Positions 1 through 9,082 are shown, numbered from the stretch's first letter. The stretch: 37,263 nucleotides of DNA from Gammaproteobacteria bacterium (GCA_018402195.1 JAGYIW010000012.1:1-37263), one strand, 5' to 3'. Notes: generated by a model from the sequence alone, not told the origin. Program-made: numbers and translations.

Positions 1-5
1 CTGAA

Positions 6-34
6 TTGACATGGCCCAGGCGGGCTGTTACGAT
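6..34 (+). promoter_or_regulatory. Strong sigma70-type promoter for the small membrane protein gene
   Basis: A perfect -35 hexamer TTGACA (6-11), a 17-base spacer and a -10 hexamer TACGAT (29-34) are visible. Transcription would begin near base 41, leaving a leader of about 60 bases before the ATG at 103. Called by eye; no experimental support. Confidence 0.6.
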
Positions 35-102
35 ACCAGTAATATGATGTATATTTGATTTCACAACTTCATATTCGACTGTGTAAAGATTTAGGAGTAA
101 TT

Positions 103-777
103 ATGGAAATTTTAACCTATAAGCAGTTGTCTGGTTTCAAAGAAAACTTTTTGAATACAAGAATTTCCGTGCTATATTGGCTTAGCATTGCGGCATTTAC
201 AGGCTTCCTTATGACCGCCCTTCCTTTGATAGTTCCTTTTATTATGCTTACCCTTTGTGGCATTGCCGTCTTCAACTGCGTGAAGCACATTGTTGAGAAC
301 TACAATTTGCACAACGAAGACTCTCACCACCATAAAGAGGCCCTACAAAAGGAAATAGTTTTTGCCTCCTCACTGTTCGTTATGGCAGCATTAATTACGG
401 TTTTCCCTATTATTACCGTGCCTTTATGTTGCTATGTGATATATCGAGTTCTACCAGACAACCTCGACTTTGAAGACAATAAGAGTATTGCAACAACAAA
501 TGAAGTGCCTTATTTTAACTCTCCCTCTAAATTTGAATCGCAAGACAGGACGCTTAGCTTTTGCGTCGGTTCATCTGGTTATCCACTTAACCTCCCTGAC
601 CCAGTCATCATTGATTGTTCTCTTTTCGACCTTATGGCTTGTGTCCCACCTCCTACACAACCTAAATCATATTATAGTAAGCAGTCCGCTAGTGAGTTTG
701 ATGATACCGTATCTAGGGATGTGGCAGACGAGAATTATGAAAACTTATTAAATGCAGCCACTGAGCACCATTGCTAG
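103..777 (+). CDS. Small membrane protein of unknown function, two hydrophobic hairpins
   Basis: I do not recognise this 224-residue protein. The ATG at 103 was chosen over an in-frame start at 55 because AGGAG (93-97) lies just upstream and the extra residues look unstructured. From this start, residues about 22-60 are a long hydrophobic stretch and residues about 85-114 a second one. Each is long enough for a membrane hairpin, and a His/Glu-rich polar loop (about residues 70-84) separates them. The C-terminal half is soluble, rich in Ser, Pro, Asp and Tyr, and ends in Glu-His-His-Cys. Paired hydrophobic hairpins followed by a polar tail occur in many secreted host-membrane proteins of intracellular bacteria, but that is only an analogy. 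It has its own strong promoter and no obvious operon partner; the next gene converges on it. It is probably a real gene, with function unknown. Confidence 0.72.
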   Translation: MEILTYKQLSGFKENFLNTRISVLYWLSIAAFTGFLMTALPLIVPFIMLTLCGIAVFNCVKHIVENYNLHNEDSHHHKEALQKEIVFASSLFVMAALITVFPIITVPLCCYVIYRVLPDNLDFEDNKSIATTNEVPYFNSPSKFESQDRTLSFCVGSSGYPLNLPDPVIIDCSLFDLMACVPPPTQPKSYYSKQSASEFDDTVSRDVADENYENLLNAATEHHC

Positions 778-809
778 TTAAGTTTTGTTAGCTTCACTTA
801 TTCTCTGGA

Positions 810-1358
810 TTAATGGACAAGCTTCTGTAGATAGTCCTCTATTGTCATAGCGTATCGCTCATGATCACACCATTTCTTACCGATATAGATATATTTTGGT
901 GAAAAGCCTTCATGGCGGAAGCGAAGCTTCCTGACTAATCTCTTCGAATAATGATTGCCTGCCTGGATATTGGCCTCTAAACGGTGTAATTTCTTCTCAG
1001 TAAAAGCGAAATGTAAAACCCCTAGCAAAGCCTCATGCATGTACCCACTATGGGCATAAGACGCCCCCATATAGTAGCCCAAAGATGCGCTACAAAGAAC
1101 GCCGTAAACAATCTGATTGATATTAACTACACCCATGATAGCATCAGTTTCATTATTGCAAATTAAGTAGCCATCGGTGGCTTCTGACTGTGCAACACCA
1201 CAATAAAAAGCAAAGTGTTCCTGCTCACAAGGTGGCTCAACCCAAGGGTGATGAAGCTCCTTACTTCCTAACATCAAAGCAATAAACTCCTCCGCATCCT
1301 TGATCTCAGGATGTCTTAAATATAACCGCTTGGTTTCCACAACGTGCTTTGTTTTCAT
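810..1358 (-). CDS. GNAT acetyltransferase, RimJ/RimL-like
   Basis: Predicted GCN5-related N-acetyltransferase of the RimJ/RimL type, which moves acetyl from acetyl-CoA to a protein N-terminal or small-molecule amine. The N-terminal strand (ETKRLYLRHPEIKDAEEF) is typical of this family. The middle has the GYYMG strand followed by the acetyl-CoA loop HSGYMHEAL. The C-terminal half has the usual LHRLEANIQAGN block and ends with a KKWCDHERYAM strand typical of RimJ-like enzymes. The loop has Met where many relatives have Ala or Gly. The ATG at 1358 gives 182 residues, a normal length; an in-frame TTG four codons earlier is the alternative. The Shine-Dalgarno sequence is weak. The gene is convergent with the membrane protein and divergent from the glycosyltransferase. 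Family is confident; the substrate cannot be read from sequence. Confidence 0.85.
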   Translation of the reverse strand: MKTKHVVETKRLYLRHPEIKDAEEFIALMLGSKELHHPWVEPPCEQEHFAFYCGVAQSEATDGYLICNNETDAIMGVVNINQIVYGVLCSASLGYYMGASYAHSGYMHEALLGVLHFAFTEKKLHRLEANIQAGNHYSKRLVRKLRFRHEGFSPKYIYIGKKWCDHERYAMTIEDYLQKLVH

Positions 1359-1553
1359 GAATTTTACCAAAAATTTAGCAAGTTAAGTCAATGATCCTAT
1401 CATGGTTTTCTTATCAAAATCAACTGACTGTCCGGAACACACGGATAATTTGGCACATGAGCATACTTGTGACATCATGCTTAACCTTGCAATCAAGTCG
1501 CCACGCTGCTACTTTGCAGAAGAGCTTAACCTTCTTTATATCCTGCCTTTCTT

Positions 1554-2693
1554 ATGCAAAATAGACTTAACGTACTACAAATTATCCCCCAACTTGATGC
1601 AGGAGGTGCCGAAGTTGGCTGTTTAGCCATTGCAAAATCCCTCGTGGTCCATGGACACCATGCGGTGATTGCCACCCACAATGGCCGCATGATTGACCAG
1701 GCCAAACAATTTGGTGTTGAAATATTTTCTTTGCCCGTTCACAGCAAATCGCCCTGGAAAATGTGGCGAAATGCTAAGGCTTTGAAGCAGTTTATCCGTG
1801 ACCACAACATCCATCTGCTACACACACGAAGCCGGGCTCCTGCTTGGTCAGCCTATTGGGCTGCTCAAGCCACAGACATACCCTGTGTGTCCACATACCA
1901 CGGTGCCTACGGCCAACAAAATATGCTTAAACGTCTTTATAATGGCATCATGACAAAAGCTGATACCATCATTGCCCCTTCGCAATTTATTGCTGATCAC
2001 ATTATTCAGTACTACCCGGAATCACGGACAAAGGTCCAAGTTATCCCCCGCGGCATAGACCTTGACCAATTTCAACCTCCTGATCAGCAAGCACTGTTAG
2101 CACAGAAACAAGCCTGGGGCCTGCACGATAATCATCGCATTATTCTGCTACCTGCAAGATTCACTCGTCTTAAAGGTCATGCCGTTTGTATTGCTGCTGC
2201 CCAGTTGATCCGCCCTTTTTTGCAGGCGCATCAAGCCAAGATTTTATTTGTAGGACAAGCCAACAAGCCTCATTATTTGGCTGAGTTGCGAAAAGCGGTT
2301 GAAAAGGCCCGTCTGAATGACATCATTACTTTTCACGACCATTGTTCACAATTACAACTAGCCTATGCCATATCTAGCTTAGTACTAGCTTGCTCTACAG
2401 AACCAGAATCCTTCGGTCGCACTGCTGTAGAAGCACAAGCAATGGGGTGCCTAGTAATTGCCACAAATCATGGCGGCAGTCGAGAGACAGTGAAAAACGG
2501 TGAGACCGGCTGGTTGATTCCGCCTTCTGATCCTGATGCGCTTGCTCAATCAATCAAGCATGCGTTATCTATTTCGCCAGATAAGGCAAAATCAATGCGC
2601 AAGGAGGCCACTGCCTGGGCCAGGGCCCAATTTGATCAGGCACAGATGATCGCCAAGACCATAGCCATCTACCAAAACTTACTCCAGACCTAG
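1554..2693 (+). CDS. Family 4 glycosyltransferase (GT-B fold)
   Basis: Predicted retaining GT4 glycosyltransferase, transferring a sugar from a nucleotide-sugar donor, most likely in envelope polysaccharide or lipopolysaccharide synthesis. At 379 residues it has the full two-domain GT-B length. The N-terminal domain opens with VLQIIPQLDAGGAE, the Gly-rich acceptor-side loop seen in these enzymes. The C-terminal domain has VIPRGID, the linker LLPARFTRLKGH, and the donor-binding E-x7-E motif: Glu285 and Glu293 within EPESFGRTAVEAQAMG, followed by ATNHGGSRETV. No membrane segment is visible, so it probably works at the cytoplasmic face. The ATG at 1554 has no clear Shine-Dalgarno sequence, but the start matches the usual family N-terminus. 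It stands alone, converging on the ferredoxin/coaD operon. Donor and acceptor are unknown. Confidence 0.9.
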   Translation: MQNRLNVLQIIPQLDAGGAEVGCLAIAKSLVVHGHHAVIATHNGRMIDQAKQFGVEIFSLPVHSKSPWKMWRNAKALKQFIRDHNIHLLHTRSRAPAWSAYWAAQATDIPCVSTYHGAYGQQNMLKRLYNGIMTKADTIIAPSQFIADHIIQYYPESRTKVQVIPRGIDLDQFQPPDQQALLAQKQAWGLHDNHRIILLPARFTRLKGHAVCIAAAQLIRPFLQAHQAKILFVGQANKPHYLAELRKAVEKARLNDIITFHDHCSQLQLAYAISSLVLACSTEPESFGRTAVEAQAMGCLVIATNHGGSRETVKNGETGWLIPPSDPDALAQSIKHALSISPDKAKSMRKEATAWARAQFDQAQMIAKTIAIYQNLLQT

Positions 2694-2717
2694 AGTTTGT
2701 CCAAGTTCAGTTCTAAG

Positions 2718-3466
<749 letters not shown>

Positions 3467-3510
3467 ATTCACCCCACCAAAAAACAGCTTTATCTTACAA
3501 AATCCCCCTA

Positions 3511-4011
3511 CTAAAGTACAGAAACTGATTCGAATAGCTTAATTTTTTGCCGCACAATCGCTTGGCTCGCTAATAAATCTTTTACTGTTCTGCCATCTGG
3601 AAGACTAAGCTTAGGGGCAATTTCATAAAGGGGCACGAGCACAAAAGCACGCTCATACATACGGGGATGAGGCACATTTAGCTCTGGTGATGCTATTACC
3701 TCATCACCATAGAGCAGCAAATCTAAATCTATGGGCCGCGCTTGCCCCCAGGGCACCCCAGCTCGCTTGCGCCCCATTTTGGCCTCAATTTGTAATAGTT
3801 TCTTAATCAGATCCAGTGGCATCATCTCAGTTTCGATGCAAGCTACCGCATTAATATAGTTAGGCTGACTACCTACTTCCACAGGCTCACTTTCATAGTA
3901 AGACGACTGTGAAATAAGCTGAAAATGTTCAGCTAGGATGGACAAAGCTTCTTTCACCTGTTGCAATGGGCCTGATAAGTTCGCACCGATGCCAACAAAT
4001 GCGACGGTCAT
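3511..4011 (-). CDS. folK: 6-hydroxymethyl-7,8-dihydropterin pyrophosphokinase
   Basis: Transfers pyrophosphate from ATP to 6-hydroxymethyl-7,8-dihydropterin in folate synthesis. It has the N-terminal FVGIGANLSGP element, the YYESEPV segment, the diagnostic RPIDLDLLLYG (residues 92-102, with metal-binding Asp95 and Asp97), and HPRMYERAFVLVPL. At 166 residues it is the normal length. AAGGAC precedes the ATG. The gene starts 13 bases after the pcnB stop, a pairing conserved across gammaproteobacteria, and is followed 44 bases later by coaD. No dihydropteroate synthase gene is nearby. Confidence 0.96.
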   Translation of the reverse strand: MTVAFVGIGANLSGPLQQVKEALSILAEHFQLISQSSYYESEPVEVGSQPNYINAVACIETEMMPLDLIKKLLQIEAKMGRKRAGVPWGQARPIDLDLLLYGDEVIASPELNVPHPRMYERAFVLVPLYEIAPKLSLPDGRTVKDLLASQAIVRQKIKLFESVSVL

Positions 4012-4024
4012 GATTTTGTCCTTT

Positions 4025-5332
4025 TTAGCGACAATTTTCTATGCTGGGATTGCTGTTAGACAGCACTAACACCATAGCTTCGCGCTCAAAAGCGTCGACG
4101 TTTTGGTACTGAGTCCACCAATCTGCAATTTCTTTGAGATTCTCACCACTTTCAGCACGAAGTATCAAAAAATCATAGGCAGCCCTAAAACGCTTGTGCT
4201 GAACTAGCGTCATAGCCTGTTGATGCCGGAGGGTCTCCAAGGGATACTGCATGCGCCAAATTTCCATTATCATCAGAGTAATACGTTTGGGAATGGAAGT
4301 AACCCGCAGCTGATTTGATAGAACTGCATCCGCAGCCATTCTAAATGCTGTTGATGGGCGATGCTTTTGTGCCCGAAACCCTTGCTCTCGATCTTTAACG
4401 GATGACCAAAGCAGTACTGAAAGCAAAAAGGCGGGATTGATTGACATGCCACGGTTGATGCGGTTGTCAGTATTCTCTAGCCCTAGCTGATCCAAATGTG
4501 ACAGCTTACCGTGCTTGCTCATAATAGCTGAAGTGAAAGGCAACATATATTGTAATAGATTGTAACGATACATGAGTTTGACATTTGCCAAAGCTTGGCC
4601 ACCATAGAGCATTTTGAGCAGCTCTTCAAACAGTCGGGTTGAAGAAATTTCACTCAACAACGACGCCAATTCAGGAATAGCTTTCTCAGTAGCTGACTCA
4701 GGCTGCAAATTGAGCTTACTCATCAGGCGGATTGCTCGCAGCATCCGTACAGGGTCTTCTCGGTAACGAACCTCAGGGTTCCCCATGATACGAAAGCGGC
4801 CATGCATCAAGTCGTTGACTCCATCCACATAATCAATTACCACCTCATCTAGAGCGTTGTAGTACAACGCATTAACGGTAAAATCTCTTCGCAAAACATC
4901 ATGTTGAATTCGGCCGTAGTGGTTGTCGCTCACCAACATCCCATGGCCATTTTTACGAAAATGGTGCTTGGCCTTGCTAGCTGCCTTCCTGAACGTAGCT
5001 ACCTCGATGATGTCGCGACCAAAAACCACATGCGCCAAACGAAAGCGCTTGCCAATCAACCGACAGTGACGAAATAGTTTTTTGACTTGTTCTGGTCTGG
5101 CATTGGTGGCAATGTCAAAATCTTTAGGGGTAATACCCATTAACAAATCACGCACACTGCCACCAACTAAATACGCGTGAAAGCCATTTTGCTGTAAGGT
5201 GGACAATACGGTTAGTGCATTTTCAGAGATGTGACTCTTGACAATGCCATGTTCAGCAGCATACAGTCGGCTTGGTTCTTTGATGGCAGTTCGTTCGCCG
5301 GATAGCCACTGCCACAGTCTTGATAGCCTCAA
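4025..5332 (-). CDS. pcnB: Poly(A) polymerase I, TTG start
   Basis: Adds 3' poly(A) tails to RNAs, marking them for decay. The class II nucleotidyltransferase head is clear: LVGGSVRDLLMG (about residues 55-66), then KDFDIATNA with catalytic Asp71 and Asp73. The segment KRFRLAHVVFGRDIIEVATFR-like, conserved in PcnB and distinguishing it from CCA-adding enzymes, follows. RREDFTVNALYYN-like and REDPVRMLRAIR motifs complete the core. No usable ATG exists before the conserved domain, so the start is TTG at 5332, with AAGGTG placed about 8 bases upstream. At 435 residues it is slightly shorter than the E. coli protein, mainly at the basic C-terminal tail. First gene of the operon with folK, coaD and the ferredoxin. 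Confidence 0.93.
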   Translation of the reverse strand: MRLSRLWQWLSGERTAIKEPSRLYAAEHGIVKSHISENALTVLSTLQQNGFHAYLVGGSVRDLLMGITPKDFDIATNARPEQVKKLFRHCRLIGKRFRLAHVVFGRDIIEVATFRKAASKAKHHFRKNGHGMLVSDNHYGRIQHDVLRRDFTVNALYYNALDEVVIDYVDGVNDLMHGRFRIMGNPEVRYREDPVRMLRAIRLMSKLNLQPESATEKAIPELASLLSEISSTRLFEELLKMLYGGQALANVKLMYRYNLLQYMLPFTSAIMSKHGKLSHLDQLGLENTDNRINRGMSINPAFLLSVLLWSSVKDREQGFRAQKHRPSTAFRMAADAVLSNQLRVTSIPKRITLMIMEIWRMQYPLETLRHQQAMTLVQHKRFRAAYDFLILRAESGENLKEIADWWTQYQNVDAFEREAMVLVLSNSNPSIENCR

Positions 5333-5388
5333 TGAAAAAACACCTTAATTGAATCACAAAGAAAACGTCCAGAAACGTCAGGGGCTAG

Positions 5389-5416
5389 TTTATATCACTC
5401 AGCTAACTCTTGTCCA
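5389..5416 (-). promoter_or_regulatory. Promoter of the pcnB-folK-coaD-ferredoxin operon
   Basis: On the minus strand, TGGACA (5416-5411), a 16-base spacer and TATAAA (5394-5389) form a good sigma70-type promoter. Transcription would begin near 5382, about 50 bases before the TTG start of pcnB. Confidence 0.5.
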
Positions 5417-5473
5417 GGGTCAACCCGAATCAATCATGTGTTTCTCTATGCTATTACGAATACGCAAATAGAC

Positions 5474-5502
5474 TTGATTCGACTTAGGATATCTTCCATA
5501 CT
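5474..5502 (+). promoter_or_regulatory. Promoter of the arginase-family gene
   Basis: TTGATT (5474-5479), a 17-base spacer and CATACT (5497-5502) lie 28 bases before the ATG at 5530. TAAAGG (5517-5522) serves as ribosome-binding site. The -10 matches at four of six positions. Confidence 0.45.
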
Positions 5503-5529
5503 GTCGCTGTTACTCTTAAAGGTCATTGT

Positions 5530-6405
5530 ATGATCAATAACATTCACTTAGTTGGCTATGGTTTCGGCTACTGTGCCAAACACCTGGGGTGCAGTAGTGG
5601 TCCCTCTCACCTGGCAAAAAGTAATATCTTGTCTCAATCAATTCTGAAAATCCACTGGCATGCCTTCTTGGAAACTGAGCACAATGGCAATGAAAATGAG
5701 ACTCTTAATGCTGTTGCTGCCATCAGCGGAGAACTTGCTACCAGTATTAGCGGGCTGGTGCAACAAAACAAACTTTTTGCCACCATTGGTGGTGGCCACT
5801 CTAGTGGCATCGGCACCTGGAGTGGAGCTGCTACAGCCAAAGCTGCCCAAGGACCTATTGGTCTTGTTTGGATAGATGCCCATATGGATGCGCATACTTT
5901 TGAGACCACACCTTCAAACAATATTCATGGCATGCCTGTTGCTGTCTTGCTTGGTCATGGCGTTGATGAGCTAGTAAAGATAGCCTCCCCGCAGCCAAAA
6001 ATTCGCCCTGAACACCTTTGCCTGGTGGGTGTTCGTGATTATGAAGATGGTGAATCGGCATTACTGGAATCTCTAAACGTCCGTGTTATCAAAATTGAGG
6101 AAGTACATCAGCGAGGGATTGAAGACTGCATGCAGGAGGCTTGCGATATTGCCAATCGAGCCAGCGCTGGTTTTGGCATCAGCATTGATCTTGATGGTTT
6201 TGACCCTAAATACGCCCCTGGCGTTGGCACTCCTGTGCCAAATGGTATAGATGTCGAGGGCTTTTGTCGATCTTTAGACCATATACCTAGAGAATCACTG
6301 ATAGGGATAGAAATTGTCGAGTTTAATCCTGACTTTGATAAGGATGACAAGACATTACAGTTATTCAACCCACTGTTAGAAGCTTGCTTTGCCCATACAC
6401 TTTAG
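5530..6405 (+). CDS. rocF: Arginase-family ureohydrolase
   Basis: Predicted manganese ureohydrolase, most likely an arginase (arginine to ornithine and urea). All metal-ligand motifs are present: GGGHS with His90, DAHMDAH with Asp116, His118 and Asp120, and SIDLDGFDP with Asp220 and Asp222, followed by APGVGTPVPNGI. The final GIEIVEFNPDFD strand is also typical. At 291 residues it is the usual length, cytoplasmic with no signal. It has its own promoter and stands alone between divergent pcnB and the convergent 818-residue gene. Without urease or ornithine genes nearby, the role is open: nitrogen supply, or arginine competition with a host. Agmatinase or formimidoylglutamase activity cannot be excluded by motif alone. 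Confidence 0.88.
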   Translation: MINNIHLVGYGFGYCAKHLGCSSGPSHLAKSNILSQSILKIHWHAFLETEHNGNENETLNAVAAISGELATSISGLVQQNKLFATIGGGHSSGIGTWSGAATAKAAQGPIGLVWIDAHMDAHTFETTPSNNIHGMPVAVLLGHGVDELVKIASPQPKIRPEHLCLVGVRDYEDGESALLESLNVRVIKIEEVHQRGIEDCMQEACDIANRASAGFGISIDLDGFDPKYAPGVGTPVPNGIDVEGFCRSLDHIPRESLIGIEIVEFNPDFDKDDKTLQLFNPLLEACFAHTL

Positions 6406-6414
6406 GTGTTAATA

Positions 6415-8871
6415 TTAAGGTACTGGTGACAGACGTTCTGAGCCACAATCTGAGCCACCATAAGATGAGTCTCCCCTATCAGCTGTCTCAACATGTTGCA
6501 AAGTACCAGCAATGAACTCTTTGATAGCTGGGATTTCTGGCATTTTCTTTCCAGATGAAGATACACATTGTGTATACACTTGATCAAGCTTTTCAAGAAG
6601 ATTTCTTTTATCTTGTTGCAACAGTTGCGGAAGCTCATGACTTAAGACAATCTTGAAGAGTTCCACTTTGGCATCATTATAACCTCTCATTGGATCGATA
6701 TTCCCAAATGTTTCTGCAAAACCATTATCCGGTGCAGCTACCCCATCCAAGCGATGATCAAACAAATCAGAAAAACGCTGTCTTGAAGTCTGCATCACCT
6801 CCTCTGCAGTCTGAAAATATGAATGATCAACTTCTTGAAGCTTGTCAACTAAATTCACAACCATAGCATCTCTATTATCGGTATTCTTACCTGCTCCCAC
6901 TAAGAAATGATACAAACCTGCGCCAATCAATTGCTTACTAAGATGACTGGCATTTTGATGACTGGCATTTTCTTTCACACTATCGAATAATTCTTCAAAC
7001 TTTGCTTGGTCAAATACTAGGATCTCTTGTTTTTTCGCGGGTTGATCTAATGCTGGGATCCAAGCATTGACAAAGTTCTGCACCTGCGCATTCACACTGG
7101 CACTCGAATTCATTATTCCTTTGCTTTTGATAACATTCACAGAATTAGGTAACCCCATGGGAGCACTAACACTAGGCCTGGAAGCTGGGGCACTGCCTTT
7201 AGCCTTAGCATATTCACCCCAGCCAAAAGCTTTATCAATAACTTTGCCAATCCAGACACCAATATTATGTAGCCATCTCGTAACAGGCATGATTGTATAA
7301 TGTTTTTTCAGCTGTTTTGTGAATATTGAGTCACCGCCAAGTTGTTTTTTTGCAAGATTTATCATCAGTTTCGTGACAGGTTTCATGTACTGACCTTTAC
7401 TACCTTTGCCATCGAAACCACAAGCTTTTAGAAAATTTTCAGCTGCCTGACTCACGAGTGGAGGTATATTACCTCTTCTAACCTCATTCATAGCCACAAT
7501 GGACACATTGTGACTGGAATTAACCACTCCTGCCATGGTATTGAGCAAATTAGCTGTGCCAAGATCTGGATTATCAAACAACCCCTTACCTACTTTATCG
7601 AATATGGCTCCCAAACTAGGATAGCGGTACATCAGTCCATCTACTACTTTTTCACCCCTCCGAGAATCACCAAACTGAGTCATAACCACGAGCAATCTAG
7701 CAAAATCATTTCTAAGCTTAACAATGTTTTGCTTGGCAGGCCCTTCCAAAAGGGCTTCATCTGGAGTAGCAATGAAAATCTGGTTTTCTAAATGAAATTC
7801 GAGAACTTCTTTATGGGCAACAAATTTTGTATAAATCGCGTCAAGCTTTTCAGCTGCCTGCTCAATTTCTATCTCATTGCCTTTTTCAAAGGCTGAAGCC
7901 AAATCACTCGTAAATTGTGGCACATTATACCAAGATATTACCTGCTCTTTTTGTTGTTCTGGTTCTTGTTGCTCAGGTTTGTAAACACCTGAGATTGTTT
8001 TTATTGCTCTACTCAGTAAATCTTGCCTATCATTCTCGGCTAAATCAATCCGACCATCAATTAAATCAATTTTATCAAGACCCTTAATATGGTTTAGGTC
8101 TTTCAGCATGCTTTTTACATCTACATCGGTGGTTGGTTTGCCAATGGCTGTTGCATGACCAAGTACCTGAGCGAAAGTTTCAGGAAGGAGAAAATCTGAA
8201 TTTACACGAAAATCGAATTGATCTCCATTTTCTGTTGCCGTGGTGACGCGACGCATCACACCTGCCAACTCATTTTTTGCATTGAACATAACACTTAAAT
8301 TGACAATCTTAGCATCGGCATTATTTGCATAAACAATACAATAATCTTCAAAGTAACACCCTAACGGATGGAACGTTTTCCCGCTATCTTCGCTTACCCC
8401 CTGCATGCCTAGCTTTTGTAAAGTCATTACGTTATCTAAACCAGGAGACATTAGATAAAGTGCATTTGAAAACATGCCCTGGGCACGAAGATGAGGCAAG
8501 ACACAAAAAGCCTTAGTAAGGTAGTCACTGCCTGCTGTCTTACAAAAACTTGTCATGCCTGACTGTTCATCTTTTATCCAAGCCTTAATTCTTGCGCCAG
8601 CTTCAGCTTCAGCATTTTCGTTCACAGAACCGCTAAATACCTTCTGCAGACCCCCTTCGCTATTTACCAAAACAAAAGCGCGTAGCCCTGACCTATGTAT
8701 GTCCTTTAAACCCTCTTGCTGATTTGCAGCACTTAATACAAAACCTTTGGGAACAGAAAGCACCTTGCCACCATCGCTGTAGCTAGCTTCTTTAGTATTC
8801 ACCATAGCTACAGACCTTGCCGGCCAAACATCTTGCCGATAAGACCTGAACGTTGAACTTGAAATTCCCAT
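6415..8871 (-). CDS. Large protein of unknown function, candidate secreted effector
   Basis: I recognise no domain in this 818-residue protein. It has no signal peptide or clear membrane segment, so it looks soluble. Residues about 300-312 are a Glu/Gln/Pro-rich linker separating an N-terminal part with beta-rich character (about 30-290) from a mostly helical remainder. The C-terminal 20 residues are rich in Ser, Gly, Asp and Glu. That composition fits, but does not prove, a Dot/Icm (type IVB) translocation signal. GAGAG precedes the ATG at 8871. A PmrA-box-like element and an AT-rich promoter sit immediately upstream. It occupies the place where pilB would be expected next to pilC, on the opposite strand, which suggests insertion into an older pil locus. 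The effector role is an inference from regulation, tail composition and context. Confidence 0.75.
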   Translation of the reverse strand: MGISSSTFRSYRQDVWPARSVAMVNTKEASYSDGGKVLSVPKGFVLSAANQQEGLKDIHRSGLRAFVLVNSEGGLQKVFSGSVNENAEAEAGARIKAWIKDEQSGMTSFCKTAGSDYLTKAFCVLPHLRAQGMFSNALYLMSPGLDNVMTLQKLGMQGVSEDSGKTFHPLGCYFEDYCIVYANNADAKIVNLSVMFNAKNELAGVMRRVTTATENGDQFDFRVNSDFLLPETFAQVLGHATAIGKPTTDVDVKSMLKDLNHIKGLDKIDLIDGRIDLAENDRQDLLSRAIKTISGVYKPEQQEPEQQKEQVISWYNVPQFTSDLASAFEKGNEIEIEQAAEKLDAIYTKFVAHKEVLEFHLENQIFIATPDEALLEGPAKQNIVKLRNDFARLLVVMTQFGDSRRGEKVVDGLMYRYPSLGAIFDKVGKGLFDNPDLGTANLLNTMAGVVNSSHNVSIVAMNEVRRGNIPPLVSQAAENFLKACGFDGKGSKGQYMKPVTKLMINLAKKQLGGDSIFTKQLKKHYTIMPVTRWLHNIGVWIGKVIDKAFGWGEYAKAKGSAPASRPSVSAPMGLPNSVNVIKSKGIMNSSASVNAQVQNFVNAWIPALDQPAKKQEILVFDQAKFEELFDSVKENASHQNASHLSKQLIGAGLYHFLVGAGKNTDNRDAMVVNLVDKLQEVDHSYFQTAEEVMQTSRQRFSDLFDHRLDGVAAPDNGFAETFGNIDPMRGYNDAKVELFKIVLSHELPQLLQQDKRNLLEKLDQVYTQCVSSSGKKMPEIPAIKEFIAGTLQHVETADRGDSSYGGSDCGSERLSPVP
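6942..6971. repeat. Two-copy 15-base tandem repeat inside the 818-residue gene
   Basis: The unit GATGACTGGCATTTT occurs twice head to tail (6942-6956 and 6957-6971). On the coding strand it gives the repeated peptide NASHQNASH, adding five residues in frame. It looks like a recent slippage duplication. Confidence 0.9.
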
Positions 8872-8900
8872 AGTTTTACTCTCAGTACTAACATTTTTAT

Positions 8901-8911
8901 ATCATAATATA
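8901..8911 (-). promoter_or_regulatory. AT-rich -10 region for the 818-residue gene
   Basis: The minus strand reads TATATTATGAT, containing three overlapping -10 candidates (TATATT, TATTAT, TATGAT). No good -35 is visible at the right distance, as expected for an activator-dependent promoter with the PmrA-like box at the -35 position. Confidence 0.4.
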
Positions 8912-8916
8912 GAAAA

Positions 8917-8936
8917 AAAATTAAATAATTCTTAAG
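8917..8936 (-). promoter_or_regulatory. PmrA-box-like direct repeat upstream of the 818-residue gene
   Basis: On the minus strand, CTTAAGAATTATTTAATTTT contains two TTAA half-sites exactly 11 bases apart start to start. This is the spacing of the PmrA element known upstream of many Legionella and Coxiella type IVB effector genes (cTTAATatT-N2-cTTAATatT); 14 of the 18 specified positions match. It lies about 11-14 bases before a -10-like sequence and 45 bases before the ATG. The region is AT-rich, so chance similarity is possible. Confidence 0.5.
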
Positions 8937-9082
8937 TATTGAAGGTTATTTTGCATATCAAAGCTACATAACTTCACCTAGTAAAGCATATCGTTTCTTG
9001 AGCGCAATACCGGACTTTTTACGGTCTAGACAGCTGTTTTGGAGTGGTTAATATAGAGACAACTCGGCAAAGCTGGATAGAC

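Noticed and set aside
771-810. Terminator between the convergent membrane protein and acetyltransferase genes
   Set aside because: No stem-loop with a T-run is visible on either strand.
1402-1626. 74-codon open frame before the glycosyltransferase
   Set aside because: Overlaps the clear glycosyltransferase start in another frame and has no ribosome-binding site or domain.
9044-9082. GTG at 9044 as the pilC start
   Set aside because: The only purine-rich sequence directly abuts the GTG, leaving no spacing; the ATG at 9083 has a better site. Not fully excluded.
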